This document shows positions 24,925 to 34,496 of a stretch of DNA of 64,000 bases, in pieces (within the stretch, counting starts at the first letter, position 1; every line of letters begins with the position of its first letter). Source of the stretch: Balneolaceae bacterium (GTDB taxonomy: Bacteria; Bacteroidota; Rhodothermia; Balneolales; Balneolaceae); the NCBI GenBank assembly GCA_017640605.1, contig JAEPQH010000019.1:1-64000 (forward strand), written 5' to 3'. Made by a program: the position numbers and the translations under genes. The notes under the pieces are model-generated. The model made no database searches, was not told the DNA's origin, and saw nothing but the letters and a program-made list of their open reading frames with translations.

Positions 24925-26613
24925 GTGCTACACTATGGTCGCATAGTTTTACTTTCCTTTCTACTTCTCGGATGTTCTCTTTCTGAAAATAATCCCGTTG
25001 ATGAAAACGTACTGGCTCGAATTGAAGATCATAAGGTTACTGAAACGCAGTTTGTAAATGCATTCAAGCGCAACTTTTATAAAGTGGGGCAAACCCTTCA
25101 GCCATCGCTAGACAACAAAGTTTCGGTTTTAAAGGAAGAGTTTGAAACTTATGTGTTAGCTGTTCACTCCGAAGATTTGGGAATCGCTAACGATGAGCGT
25201 TCAGACCTGGAATATGGTTTGCTGCAACGTAAAGTGTACGCCGAGGAATATTTGCTACGCGAAGTTTTAAGTAAAAAAAATGTAACCGAAGCAGACTTAA
25301 GAGAGTTATTCCTTCGCTTCAACTCAAGGGTTCGAGCTTCCCACCTTTATGCCAAAACCAAAGAAGAAGCTGATAGGTTGTATGAAAGGTTGTTAGCGGG
25401 TGAAAGTTTTGAAGCGTTGGCTGAAGAGGTTTTTACAAATCCATACTTGGCGAATAATGGCGGTGATATTGGTGAGTTTACAGTAGATGAAATGGATATC
25501 GCGTTCGAAAATGCTGCTTTTGCACTGAATGTTGGGGATGTCTCCGCTCCGGTAAAAACCCGACAAGGTTACAGCATCATCAAGCTAACCGATCGGTACA
25601 GCACTCCAATTCTCACCGAGTTTCAATACCAATCGCAGAAAAATAATTTGATGAGTTTGGCAGCTCAGCGAAAGGAAGAGATCGAAACACGAGCATTCAT
25701 CAGTTCTACAATAGATCGTTTAAATATCGATGACGAATTACTTGAAGAATTGTGGGTGGAGATAAACAATGATCAAGCCAACTCAATTGCACATAACTTC
25801 GAAGATCAAACTTTGAATTTCGAATTATCGAATTACAGCAACCAGCCAATTTCCAGCGTAGAGGGTTTTAGTTTTACCGTAGAGAATCTTAAGCAAGAAG
25901 GATTTTATACAGATCCTACGAACCTCGCTAACATCAATGATTTTGATAACTTCAAAGACTTTGTGCACGGTATAATATTTAGAACCTACATTGTTGATCG
26001 ATTTAGAGAAACTGAACATATCAATGATCCGCTGGTTCGCTCCTCCATCGAACAATCGTTTAATGTATACCTAAGCAACCGTGTAAGAACTCACATTTTT
26101 GATTCAATCACTTTTACTGAAGATGAGTTACGAGAAGAGTTCGAGAATAATCGTGAGATGTACGATTTCCCTTTAATGGTAAATACCGGAAGAATTGTAG
26201 TCGCAACAGAAGAGGAAGCTCTAAAACTTAAAAAAGAGTTGGAAGCCGGTGCAGATTGGGAACAAGCGGTAATCAATCACACATTGATAAACCAAGACTT
26301 AATGGTGAATGGTGAAATGGGGTTACAGCCTATTCAAAATTACGGCTCGTATGCATTCGATATCAAAGATCTTTCAGTAAACGAAATTACTGAACCATTA
26401 GCATTCGAGTATGGGCAGTTTGTGCTTTTCAAAGTGTTAGAGATAGAAGAACCAAGGCCATCGACATTCGAAGAATCCAAGGGATTGGTTGAGCGAGTTC
26501 TGAAAAATCAACAAATAGAAGAACGTCTAAAAGCTACGATCTCAGAAACCATGGACAAACACGATGCTGTACTTAATATCGAGAAATTGAAATCAATAAG
26601 AATTGAATTATAG
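24925..26613 (+). CDS. SurA-like peptidyl-prolyl isomerase lipoprotein
   Basis: A 562-residue lipoprotein: signal peptide with lipobox LLLGC (Cys17). The N-terminal helical chaperone-like region is followed by a parvulin domain at about residues 135-235 (RASHLYAKTKEEADRLYERL, NNGGDIGEFTVDEM, GYSIIKLTDR). A second, degenerate parvulin-like domain lies at about 415-510 (TGRIVVATEEEALKLKKELE, FVLFKVLEIEEPRP). This is the SurA/PpiD plan, whose members fold outer-membrane beta-barrels in the periplasm. The GTG at 24925 is the only usable start, with GGAG 8 bp upstream. It is the first gene of the operon and sits 11 bp before the TonB receptor, so a client relationship is suggested but not shown. 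Confidence 0.82.
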   Translation: MLHYGRIVLLSFLLLGCSLSENNPVDENVLARIEDHKVTETQFVNAFKRNFYKVGQTLQPSLDNKVSVLKEEFETYVLAVHSEDLGIANDERSDLEYGLLQRKVYAEEYLLREVLSKKNVTEADLRELFLRFNSRVRASHLYAKTKEEADRLYERLLAGESFEALAEEVFTNPYLANNGGDIGEFTVDEMDIAFENAAFALNVGDVSAPVKTRQGYSIIKLTDRYSTPILTEFQYQSQKNNLMSLAAQRKEEIETRAFISSTIDRLNIDDELLEELWVEINNDQANSIAHNFEDQTLNFELSNYSNQPISSVEGFSFTVENLKQEGFYTDPTNLANINDFDNFKDFVHGIIFRTYIVDRFRETEHINDPLVRSSIEQSFNVYLSNRVRTHIFDSITFTEDELREEFENNREMYDFPLMVNTGRIVVATEEEALKLKKELEAGADWEQAVINHTLINQDLMVNGEMGLQPIQNYGSYAFDIKDLSVNEITEPLAFEYGQFVLFKVLEIEEPRPSTFEESKGLVERVLKNQQIEERLKATISETMDKHDAVLNIEKLKSIRIEL

Positions 26614-26624
26614 GTGAACTAATA

Positions 26625-29513
26625 ATGATAAAGCTTAGATACTTTATTTTACTCGGTTTATTTGGGTTACTTGCCGTTTCGGCAAATGCTCAATCGGGTA
26701 AAATTCAAGGTAAAGTAACAGAAGTGGGTACAGGAGAGCCGTTAACAGGTGCCACTGTAGCTATTCAGGGTACAACAAGAGGTGTGCTGGTAGACATTGA
26801 TGGTAATTATGTAATTCTGAATGTGCCGCCGGGTACGTATACATTGGAAGCGCGTTTTATCGGATTTGCAGCCCAAGTAATCGAAAACGTAGTTGTTCGT
26901 ACCGATTTAACCACCGAAATAGACTTTGAGCTTCGCGAGGAAGTTTTTGAAGGTGAGGAAATTGTGGTACAGGCAGAACGTCCGGTTATTATTAAGGATT
27001 TAACAGCGTCAGAATCGAGAGTAAGTAGTGAAGAAATTGCTTCTTTACCGGTGCAGGAAGTTACCGATGTAATTCAACTGCAAGCGGGTGTTAATATTAG
27101 TAATAATGGTGCAATTCACATTCGTGGGGGTAGAGCTTCCGAAGTTTCTTACGTTGTAGATGGTATTCGTACTACCGATGATTACGATCGTAGCCAGGGT
27201 TTACGAATTGAAAATGAAAGTATTCAAGAGCTTCAGGTAATTTCGGGTACATTTAATGCCGAACACGGTCAGGCTATGTCAGGTATTGTAAACGTAGTTA
27301 CCAAAGCCGGGAATAACGATTATGAGGCTGATTTCAGAGTGTGGGGTGGAACATATCTTGTTTCACGGCCGGAATTGTATGATGGCATTGGCTACATAAG
27401 TAATGACGGAGTAGGTGATATCGACCCAACTCGCATGTATAACTTCAGTGGATCTTTATCAGGTCCGATTTTAAGAGATAAGCTTACGTTTTTTGTAACC
27501 GGTAGATACTTTGAAAATAAAGGATGGTTAACAGGTAGAAATGCTTTTAATGCACAGGGTCCCTTCTCAGAGACTATTAATATTAGTCAATTAGATTCAT
27601 ACAGAACTCCGTATGGCGAGACTTTTGATCCTAGCTTGCCATGGTTTTCGGTAGATACATTAGGTACACAAAATGTGGAAGTTCGTGATAACGGTAAACG
27701 CGACAGTTCGCTAGTTAACATGAACCGTTTTGCTTCCTACAGTTTTCAGGGAAATTTGCAGTATAGAGTATCCAATAGTCTGAAATTCAATCTTGTTAGT
27801 TCTTATGGAAATGAAGAGGGCAGAGGCTATAACCACAGTCGTAAACTTGTACCGGAAGGGGTAAATAGCTTTTATCGCGAGAACTTTTCTGTAAATCTTA
27901 AAACTACGATTACGCCTTCTGCTAAAACTTTCGTAACCATAAATACTGCAACTACTTACAATGGTTTTGAGAGTTATTTGTATGAAAATCTGTACGATCC
28001 AAGATATTTTAATTACGATCAGATTTCAGATATTGAAACCGTATTTGGGGGCATCACTCCGGGACAACCCTTCCAGTTTGATGTACTTGGAACCGATAAT
28101 TCAATTTTTGAGCGTTCAACACGTAGTTTTATCGCAAAAGCTGAGGTTTCAAGTCAGGTTAATGACCGCCATTTCGTAAAAGCCGGTATCAACTTCCAAG
28201 GCGATATTGTAAACTTCGAAAGCATCAACTTACAGCCATTAGGTAATGATGGTGTATCGCTACCTGATGGAGTACCCGATGATGTGCTTCCTTTTGTACA
28301 GCTTGGTTTACCATCCCTTGAAACAACCAACTACAACAGATTCGAAAGAAAACCATATAACTTTAGCAGTTACATTCAGGATAAAATCGAATATGATGAT
28401 TTTATTGTAAACGTTGGTTTACGATTCGATTTCTTCCAGCCTAATGCGCAAATACCAGCAGATCCGCGCGATCCCGACATCACAAATCCAATTCTTCAAT
28501 CGAATATTGATCTAACCAGAGAAGAGCGCGAAGAAATTTGGTGGGAAGATGTAGATCCAAAATTTCAATTGAGTCCAAGAGTTGGTATCTCATATCAAGT
28601 GTCTGATAAAGGTTTATTGTACTTTTCTTATGGATATTTCTTCCAGATGCCATCCTACGAATTCCTTTTCACAAACAGCCAGGTTTTATTACCTGAGAGT
28701 TCTGGAGTATTCGGAATTTTTGGAAATCCTGATTTAAAACCAGAGAGATCTACACAATACGAACTGGGGTCGAAATTTGAGATTATTGAAGGTACAGGTT
28801 TAGAAGTGACAGGTTTTTATAAAGATACACGTGATTACGTTTCTTCAGGTTTGGTTCAACCAACGTACTTAGGGAACGTTCGATATGCACGCTGGATCAA
28901 CCGTGATTACTCTATTTCTAAAGGGCTAACTGTTGCATTAAACCAATATGTAAGCCAACGCATTAATTTTGGGCTCGATTATACCTTCAATACCGTAGAA
29001 GGAAGTAACTCAGATCCCGCGGCCGAGTTTAACCAAGCCGTTTCTTCAGGTGATCTATCAGGAGAATCTTTAACAAAACTCATCCAGCCATTAGACTGGG
29101 ACAGAACGCATATCATTAACGGTACTATGTTCTATGCAGGTAAAAATCATGGCGCCAACGTTGCTGCACGGTTTTTGACCGGTACACCATACACGCCATC
29201 ATCGCCTATTGAGCAGCGTACTGGTCCGGTTGCTTCTGTGCGAGACTTACGTAACACTGCACGTTATCCTGTTCGATTTACCATCGATATAAACACCTTC
29301 TATAATGTGGATATCGCTGGGCAGGATATGCGAATTTTCCTCAACATTTTTAACATCTTAGATAGCCAAGTTGTAAACAGTATTTATTCAGATTCAGGCT
29401 CTCCTGATTTCCCTCTGATCATGCCGATTACATTCGATAATACGTATTTCCAAGATCCTTCAAGATTTGGTGAACCACGACGAATTCAACTGGGTATTCA
29501 ACTTTCATTTTGA
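26625..29513 (+). CDS. TonB-dependent outer-membrane receptor (glucan locus)
   Basis: A 962-residue receptor: signal peptide (cleaved after ...SANAQ, residue 23), a carboxypeptidase-regulatory-like domain at about 25-110 (IQGKVTEVGTGEPLTGATVA), a plug at about 120-230 (QAGVNISNNGAIHIRGGRAS, VVDGIRTTDDYD) and a long beta-barrel ending in RRIQLGIQLSF with a terminal Phe, as outer-membrane barrels do. It imports a ligand using TonB energy. Position before amylase and pullulanase genes and behind LacI-type operators points to maltodextrins or starch fragments. It resembles SusC in domain plan, but no SusD gene follows it. Confidence 0.9.
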   Translation: MIKLRYFILLGLFGLLAVSANAQSGKIQGKVTEVGTGEPLTGATVAIQGTTRGVLVDIDGNYVILNVPPGTYTLEARFIGFAAQVIENVVVRTDLTTEIDFELREEVFEGEEIVVQAERPVIIKDLTASESRVSSEEIASLPVQEVTDVIQLQAGVNISNNGAIHIRGGRASEVSYVVDGIRTTDDYDRSQGLRIENESIQELQVISGTFNAEHGQAMSGIVNVVTKAGNNDYEADFRVWGGTYLVSRPELYDGIGYISNDGVGDIDPTRMYNFSGSLSGPILRDKLTFFVTGRYFENKGWLTGRNAFNAQGPFSETINISQLDSYRTPYGETFDPSLPWFSVDTLGTQNVEVRDNGKRDSSLVNMNRFASYSFQGNLQYRVSNSLKFNLVSSYGNEEGRGYNHSRKLVPEGVNSFYRENFSVNLKTTITPSAKTFVTINTATTYNGFESYLYENLYDPRYFNYDQISDIETVFGGITPGQPFQFDVLGTDNSIFERSTRSFIAKAEVSSQVNDRHFVKAGINFQGDIVNFESINLQPLGNDGVSLPDGVPDDVLPFVQLGLPSLETTNYNRFERKPYNFSSYIQDKIEYDDFIVNVGLRFDFFQPNAQIPADPRDPDITNPILQSNIDLTREEREEIWWEDVDPKFQLSPRVGISYQVSDKGLLYFSYGYFFQMPSYEFLFTNSQVLLPESSGVFGIFGNPDLKPERSTQYELGSKFEIIEGTGLEVTGFYKDTRDYVSSGLVQPTYLGNVRYARWINRDYSISKGLTVALNQYVSQRINFGLDYTFNTVEGSNSDPAAEFNQAVSSGDLSGESLTKLIQPLDWDRTHIINGTMFYAGKNHGANVAARFLTGTPYTPSSPIEQRTGPVASVRDLRNTARYPVRFTIDINTFYNVDIAGQDMRIFLNIFNILDSQVVNSIYSDSGSPDFPLIMPITFDNTYFQDPSRFGEPRRIQLGIQLSF

Positions 29514-29530
29514 TTTTTTCGAGTATAAAA

Positions 29531-32500
29531 ATGATTAAAAAAACACTAATTACAGCATTTATTTTCTTCTTTCCGGCGCTGCTTTTCGCTCAATCGAGCA
29601 CATATGAGCCCAGTGAAGAGCGAGCTTCCTTCCAGCAAAGAAAAAAATCTATTATGGATGGTAACCGGCTTCGGGCAACGTACCAAAATAGTGGTCACGC
29701 CGGGAGATATGACGGGCAAAACACGGATGAAATTTTATTCGAATTCCCAATAAACACCGACAGAACATATATTTATTTTGTGTCGGCTGTAATGGGAGCG
29801 GAGGTAAATAATCAGCATCCTAATGCTTCGGAACCAACGTTCCCGATTATCAACGTTGCGGAAGGTAGAACTTCAAGTGAAGGCGATTCGTGGACAATGA
29901 ACCCAATTGAAGGCTATGCACGCCCTGTTGAAGACACGGGCGAAATGGCACGAAGCGACCGAGGCCCCGGATCTATTTTAGGTAATACCTGGCCGGATGT
30001 ATGGCCTGATAAACTGGAAAACGGTGGCGATGGTTGGGCCGGATCATGGAACGGATACTTCGGTCGTGATCAATTTAGTGCCGATCTGGAGTTTTATTAC
30101 AAAGCCGGAGATGACTTATACAAACGTTTTCTTGAAGGAACATCACGAAATCAACAATTCCAGCCTGATTCAACCGATCCTACTCGCGGTGGTTTAGGAA
30201 TTTTATTAGATACTAGAATTCTTGCTTGGTCGCAAACTCTCATCAATTCGACCCACTTTAATATTTTCGAAATTACTAACGATGGATCGCACGATTACCG
30301 CAAAGTCGCCTTTGGTTTATGGATTGCGGATTTGATTGTGGGGCAGGCTGATACGCCCGAGTTTGATGACCTTAGATCGATTGCATTCGTTGCTACTTCA
30401 CAACGAACACCGGCACCGGAGCAGTTTGACGGACCAATTGGAGAAATGGGTGTGAAATTCCTTGAAACACCCGGTAACTCCATCGATGGTATTGATAACG
30501 ACGGGGACAGCTATTTCTTTGATATGCAAAACTCGTTCTACGATTCTGATAATGCCGATATTTATCAGCCATTAACAAGTGCAGATGGTTTTTACACCCG
30601 CGATTCTCTCGTTAATGCAGTAATCCCAACATTTAGCATCACCTCATTTAGCGAAACTACAATTTGTCCGGGTGATAAAATTGTGCTTATCACCGACGAA
30701 GGAGATCGAATTATCTCTACTTATCCTGCGGATGGTGAATCAGTATATTCTCGCGGACAAACCATCACCTCTGATGGAAGTTGTTTAACGGTTACGGAAG
30801 ATTTCTTCCCTGATGTGTTAGCCGAAGATCCTTTATCTACCATTCACGTAGATCAGATTGATAATGATTTAGATGGTTTGATTGACGAAAACCGACCTAA
30901 TCACTTAAATAAAGCTACGTTCATTAATAATGCTGAGCAGATTGTAGCTGTACGACATATTAATTACATGAACTTTAATGTGGGTGATACTCTGCAACGT
31001 GGCTTAATTGTGCCGAATAGAGTGATTCGAGAGCGAATGGCTTCTGATGCTTCATTCAATACGTTGGTAACCGAATATCAGGATATGTTGCGAACGATCT
31101 ACGGAGCTACACGTTCTGAAGAGTTTTATAGTACCTACTACATCAATCAATTTACTGCGGCGCCAATGATAGATGAAGCTCGTGATGATCTTTTCGATAA
31201 CGATCAGGATTGGTTTACCGCTCAGGATGATGTTGGGATCGAAGGAGATGGTGATGAACCAAGTGCTGGGCAAAACGACGGGTTTCCAACCTCGGGTGGA
31301 ACTACTTCGTTTCCGGGAGAGCCAAACATCGATAAAACCGATGTTGCAGAGAGTGACCAACTTGGGGTTTCTCGAGCTAGAATTTTTGCAGCCGGATCAT
31401 TCCCAATTGCTCAGGACGCCACTGTGTGGAGAAACTTTTTGCTTCCGGGTGATTTCGAACGAACAGGCGAAGCCGGCCGTGATGATGATATCTTTGTTTC
31501 GTCTTCACTCTTCCCATTAGCGAAAGGGCAAACCGAACGTTTTGCAGTAGCTATAACCGGTGTGCAAACCAAAAGCCAGAATGCACAAGACGATCGTAAT
31601 CTAACAAACGATAATCTCGATCAGGCATTTACAGCTTATGATAATGATTATCAGTTTGCTGTTTCACCACAACCACCGATAGTTACGGCCGTTGCAAGCG
31701 ATGGAAAAGTAACACTGTATTGGGATGATAGTGCAGAAAGCTCGTTCGACCGATATTTACAGCGAATTACCGGTAATGGCTTCGATTTTGAGGGATACAA
31801 AATCTATCGTGCAACCGATGAATCCTTCGAAGAAGTGCTAAATATCACCGATGGTAGAGGAAATCCGCAGTTTAGAACTCCTCTCGAAACCTTTGATGTG
31901 ATGAACGGAATTAAGGATTACCATCCAACAGCGGTTAATGGAGTTCAGTATTATTTAGGTAACGATTCCGGTTTACAGTACACCTTCGAAGATACCACCG
32001 TAACAAATGGCCGACGCTATTTTTACGCCGTTACCTCGTTCGACTTTGGTGCCGAAGTTGCAGGAATTGCTCCATCCGAATCCAGAATTCAGATTAGTAG
32101 AAATCCGGATGGTTCTTTTGTGCTTGGGCCAAATGTTGTGCAAGTACGTCCTGCTGCAGAGCAAGCCGGATATGTTTCGCCAAAAAATCCAATGGCAACC
32201 ATCACCAGTGGATCGCCGGGTGGAAGAGTTGAAGTTGAAATGGTTGATCCGGTAGAACTACGGGCTGACAATGTTTACAGTGTAACTTTTAAGGATACAT
32301 TGATTGCAGGGCAACCCGGAAAACCGGATACGGTTAAAACCAAAAGCTTTACACTTCGCAATGTTACGGATGGAGGTAACGATACCTTAATCGTAGATTC
32401 TGAGAAGTTTAATGGCGAAGAGCTTCCCGTTTTTGAAGGTTTTAAAGTGAGAGTTATTAACGAAACCGAGCGTGGAGTAAATCAAGAGTTAACGGGATGG

Positions 32501-33424
32501 AATACCAATCGAGATGTTACCCTCAATAACTTTCAGTTTACCGTTGCAAATACTCGACAGAATATTGCCGATTACATGGTAGTATTTGATGATTTGGGCT
32601 TTGGGCAATCCAGCGATATTACTATCGAACGCGCCCCCGGTAGATTTCAAAGTTATCCATCGGTGCCAACCAACTTTAAGGTATTTAATAGAGCTACCGG
32701 CGAAGAAATTAAGTTCGCCTACCAATCGGTAACTCGTACACCGTCAACGAATTGTCAGTTTGAGCCTGCAGTTGGTGAAGTAGGAGAGTTTTCAGCTTAT
32801 CGACAAACTGGTCCTGGTTTATTCCTGCCTTGTAGCGGCGCACTTTCTGATAATATGTACTTTATCGAAGATTTCCGTGGCGAGGAAGATGTAGCCACCT
32901 ATCGAATTCGAATGGAAGTAATTACTGAAGAAGTTGATGACGAAACAGTAACAATCAGTGAAAATCCAGCCGCTGGCGATACCATCTATGTTACCTTGAA
33001 CAAACCGTTCATCGAAGGCGATGAATTCCGATTCAGAATTCAAGATGTAAACCAGCCTATGATAGATAATGAGCTGGCAAAAGAAGAATTGGAAGACATT
33101 AAAGTAGTTCCGAATCCTTACATCGTTTCCAACCCATACGAGATTAGTGCTACCAGCACGAACAGGCAGCAACGTAGAGAATTACACTTTACACATCTGC
33201 CCGTGCCTTCAACGCTTCGCATATTTACCGTCTCTGGCTTCTTAGTAGAAGAAATTGAAATCACCGACAACAATGTACGTCGTGTTGGTGGCAATTTTGG
33301 TGGGACCTACGTGTGGGATATGTTAACCAAAGACAATCTGGAAATATCGTATGGGGTCTATCTGTATCACGTAGATGCTCCGAATATTGGTGAAAAAACA
33401 GGCAAATTTGCAGTCATTAAATAA
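29531..33424 (+). CDS. Very large exported protein with Asp-rich repeats, FN3-like module and sorting-like tail
   Basis: 1297 residues from the ATG at 29531, where the signal peptide begins (MIKKTLITAFIFFFPALLFA); a TTG at 29510 overlapping the receptor stop would add seven residues. There are three calcium-loop-like segments near residues 318 (DGIDNDGDSYFFD), 439 (DQIDNDLDGLIDE) and 550 (DLFDNDQDWFTAQDD). A fibronectin-III-like segment lies near 713 (PPIVTAVASDGKVTLYWDD). The end, from KVVPNPYIVSNPYE near 1190 to GVYLYHVDAPNIGEKTGKFA, resembles T9SS C-terminal domains. The function is unknown. The position, directly after the receptor, is where susD would be expected, although it has no TPR-like SusD fold that I can see. 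Confidence 0.75.
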   Translation: MIKKTLITAFIFFFPALLFAQSSTYEPSEERASFQQRKKSIMDGNRLRATYQNSGHAGRYDGQNTDEILFEFPINTDRTYIYFVSAVMGAEVNNQHPNASEPTFPIINVAEGRTSSEGDSWTMNPIEGYARPVEDTGEMARSDRGPGSILGNTWPDVWPDKLENGGDGWAGSWNGYFGRDQFSADLEFYYKAGDDLYKRFLEGTSRNQQFQPDSTDPTRGGLGILLDTRILAWSQTLINSTHFNIFEITNDGSHDYRKVAFGLWIADLIVGQADTPEFDDLRSIAFVATSQRTPAPEQFDGPIGEMGVKFLETPGNSIDGIDNDGDSYFFDMQNSFYDSDNADIYQPLTSADGFYTRDSLVNAVIPTFSITSFSETTICPGDKIVLITDEGDRIISTYPADGESVYSRGQTITSDGSCLTVTEDFFPDVLAEDPLSTIHVDQIDNDLDGLIDENRPNHLNKATFINNAEQIVAVRHINYMNFNVGDTLQRGLIVPNRVIRERMASDASFNTLVTEYQDMLRTIYGATRSEEFYSTYYINQFTAAPMIDEARDDLFDNDQDWFTAQDDVGIEGDGDEPSAGQNDGFPTSGGTTSFPGEPNIDKTDVAESDQLGVSRARIFAAGSFPIAQDATVWRNFLLPGDFERTGEAGRDDDIFVSSSLFPLAKGQTERFAVAITGVQTKSQNAQDDRNLTNDNLDQAFTAYDNDYQFAVSPQPPIVTAVASDGKVTLYWDDSAESSFDRYLQRITGNGFDFEGYKIYRATDESFEEVLNITDGRGNPQFRTPLETFDVMNGIKDYHPTAVNGVQYYLGNDSGLQYTFEDTTVTNGRRYFYAVTSFDFGAEVAGIAPSESRIQISRNPDGSFVLGPNVVQVRPAAEQAGYVSPKNPMATITSGSPGGRVEVEMVDPVELRADNVYSVTFKDTLIAGQPGKPDTVKTKSFTLRNVTDGGNDTLIVDSEKFNGEELPVFEGFKVRVINETERGVNQELTGWNTNRDVTLNNFQFTVANTRQNIADYMVVFDDLGFGQSSDITIERAPGRFQSYPSVPTNFKVFNRATGEEIKFAYQSVTRTPSTNCQFEPAVGEVGEFSAYRQTGPGLFLPCSGALSDNMYFIEDFRGEEDVATYRIRMEVITEEVDDETVTISENPAAGDTIYVTLNKPFIEGDEFRFRIQDVNQPMIDNELAKEELEDIKVVPNPYIVSNPYEISATSTNRQQRRELHFTHLPVPSTLRIFTVSGFLVEEIEITDNNVRRVGGNFGGTYVWDMLTKDNLEISYGVYLYHVDAPNIGEKTGKFAVIK

Positions 33425-33430
33425 GTAGTC

Positions 33431-34459
33431 ATGAAATTTCAATTAACAATATTGTCCATTATTGTAGCATTTGCCTTCACCAATGTAGAAGTGGCAAAAG
33501 CTCAATCAGTAAGTAAAACAGGAACCACCGCCGGAGCTTTTCTTCAGATTCCGGTGGGTGCGCAGGCATCGGGCATGGGCGGGGCTGTAGCTGCTCATGT
33601 TAACGATGCATCTGCCATGTTCTGGAATCCGGCCGGTTTGGCGGATATAGAATCAAACGAGTTAATGGTAGAATATGCAGACTGGTTTGTGAATATTAAT
33701 CACAATTATTTTGGTATTGCGATACCTACAAAAAAAGGAGTAGCAGGCGTAAATGTGGTGGCATTAACCATGGGAGAATTCGAAGAAACAACCTACGATA
33801 ACCCCGAAGGTACAGGTAGAACATTCAGTGCTTATATGTTATCAGGCGGTGTTTCTTACGCTCAATACCTATTTGAAGGATTTAGAATGGGCGGAAATAT
33901 TAAGTTCGTGCACGAAAAAATAGCCGAAACATCTGCCACTGCTTTTGCTTTTGATGTAGGCACCATGTACAAGCTACCATTTAACGACATTCGATTTGGT
34001 GTAGCAATTACCAACGTTGGAACACAAGCTCAACTTGATGGAGATGGCTTAATAACTCCGGTTGATGTTGCCGACGAAATTGATGGCAATTATATTGCTG
34101 ATTCTAAACTCGCAACCGATGCTTTCAATCTGCCCATCAACCTTAAAGTTGGTTTTGCCGGCGAAGTAATCGACAACGATCAATTGCGGGCAACGCTGAG
34201 TATCGATGGAAACAGTCCTTCTGATAACGTGCAAAGTGTAAGTATTGGAACTGAAATTGCGTTTTTAGACGATTTATTTTTGATCCGTGCAGGCCTGCCT
34301 TACCTGGGTATGGAAGACCGGGTGCAAAAGTATAATTTTGGAGTGGGTATTAACCGCGGCTTCAACAGAAATAATTTGAAAATGCGATTCGGATATTCTC
34401 TGGAATCGTACAAATATTTAAACTCTGTGAATAGAATCAGTTTGCAGATTTTATTTTAA
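33431..34459 (+). CDS. PorV/PorQ-family outer-membrane barrel
   Basis: A 342-residue protein with a signal peptide (cleaved after ...VAKAQ). The start of the mature chain, AFLQIPVGAQASGMGGAVAA, then DASAMFWNPAGLADIE, is the hallmark of the PorV/PorQ family, FadL-like barrels that in T9SS organisms shuttle or attach secreted cargo at the surface. The rest is beta-barrel-like, ending in RISLQILF. It lies 6 bp after the large exported protein and 37 bp before a protein with a T9SS tail, so it may be a locus-specific cargo-handling paralogue. A substrate-channel role is the alternative. Confidence 0.82.
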   Translation: MKFQLTILSIIVAFAFTNVEVAKAQSVSKTGTTAGAFLQIPVGAQASGMGGAVAAHVNDASAMFWNPAGLADIESNELMVEYADWFVNINHNYFGIAIPTKKGVAGVNVVALTMGEFEETTYDNPEGTGRTFSAYMLSGGVSYAQYLFEGFRMGGNIKFVHEKIAETSATAFAFDVGTMYKLPFNDIRFGVAITNVGTQAQLDGDGLITPVDVADEIDGNYIADSKLATDAFNLPINLKVGFAGEVIDNDQLRATLSIDGNSPSDNVQSVSIGTEIAFLDDLFLIRAGLPYLGMEDRVQKYNFGVGINRGFNRNNLKMRFGYSLESYKYLNSVNRISLQILF

Positions 34460-34496
34460 CCTAAACACTAACCCATAACTAAAAAGGGGTTCTAAC

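Noticed and set aside
29510-29530. TTG start of the 1297-residue protein overlapping the receptor stop
   Set aside because: The ATG at 29531 begins a standard signal peptide; the extra seven residues from the TTG would spoil its N-region.
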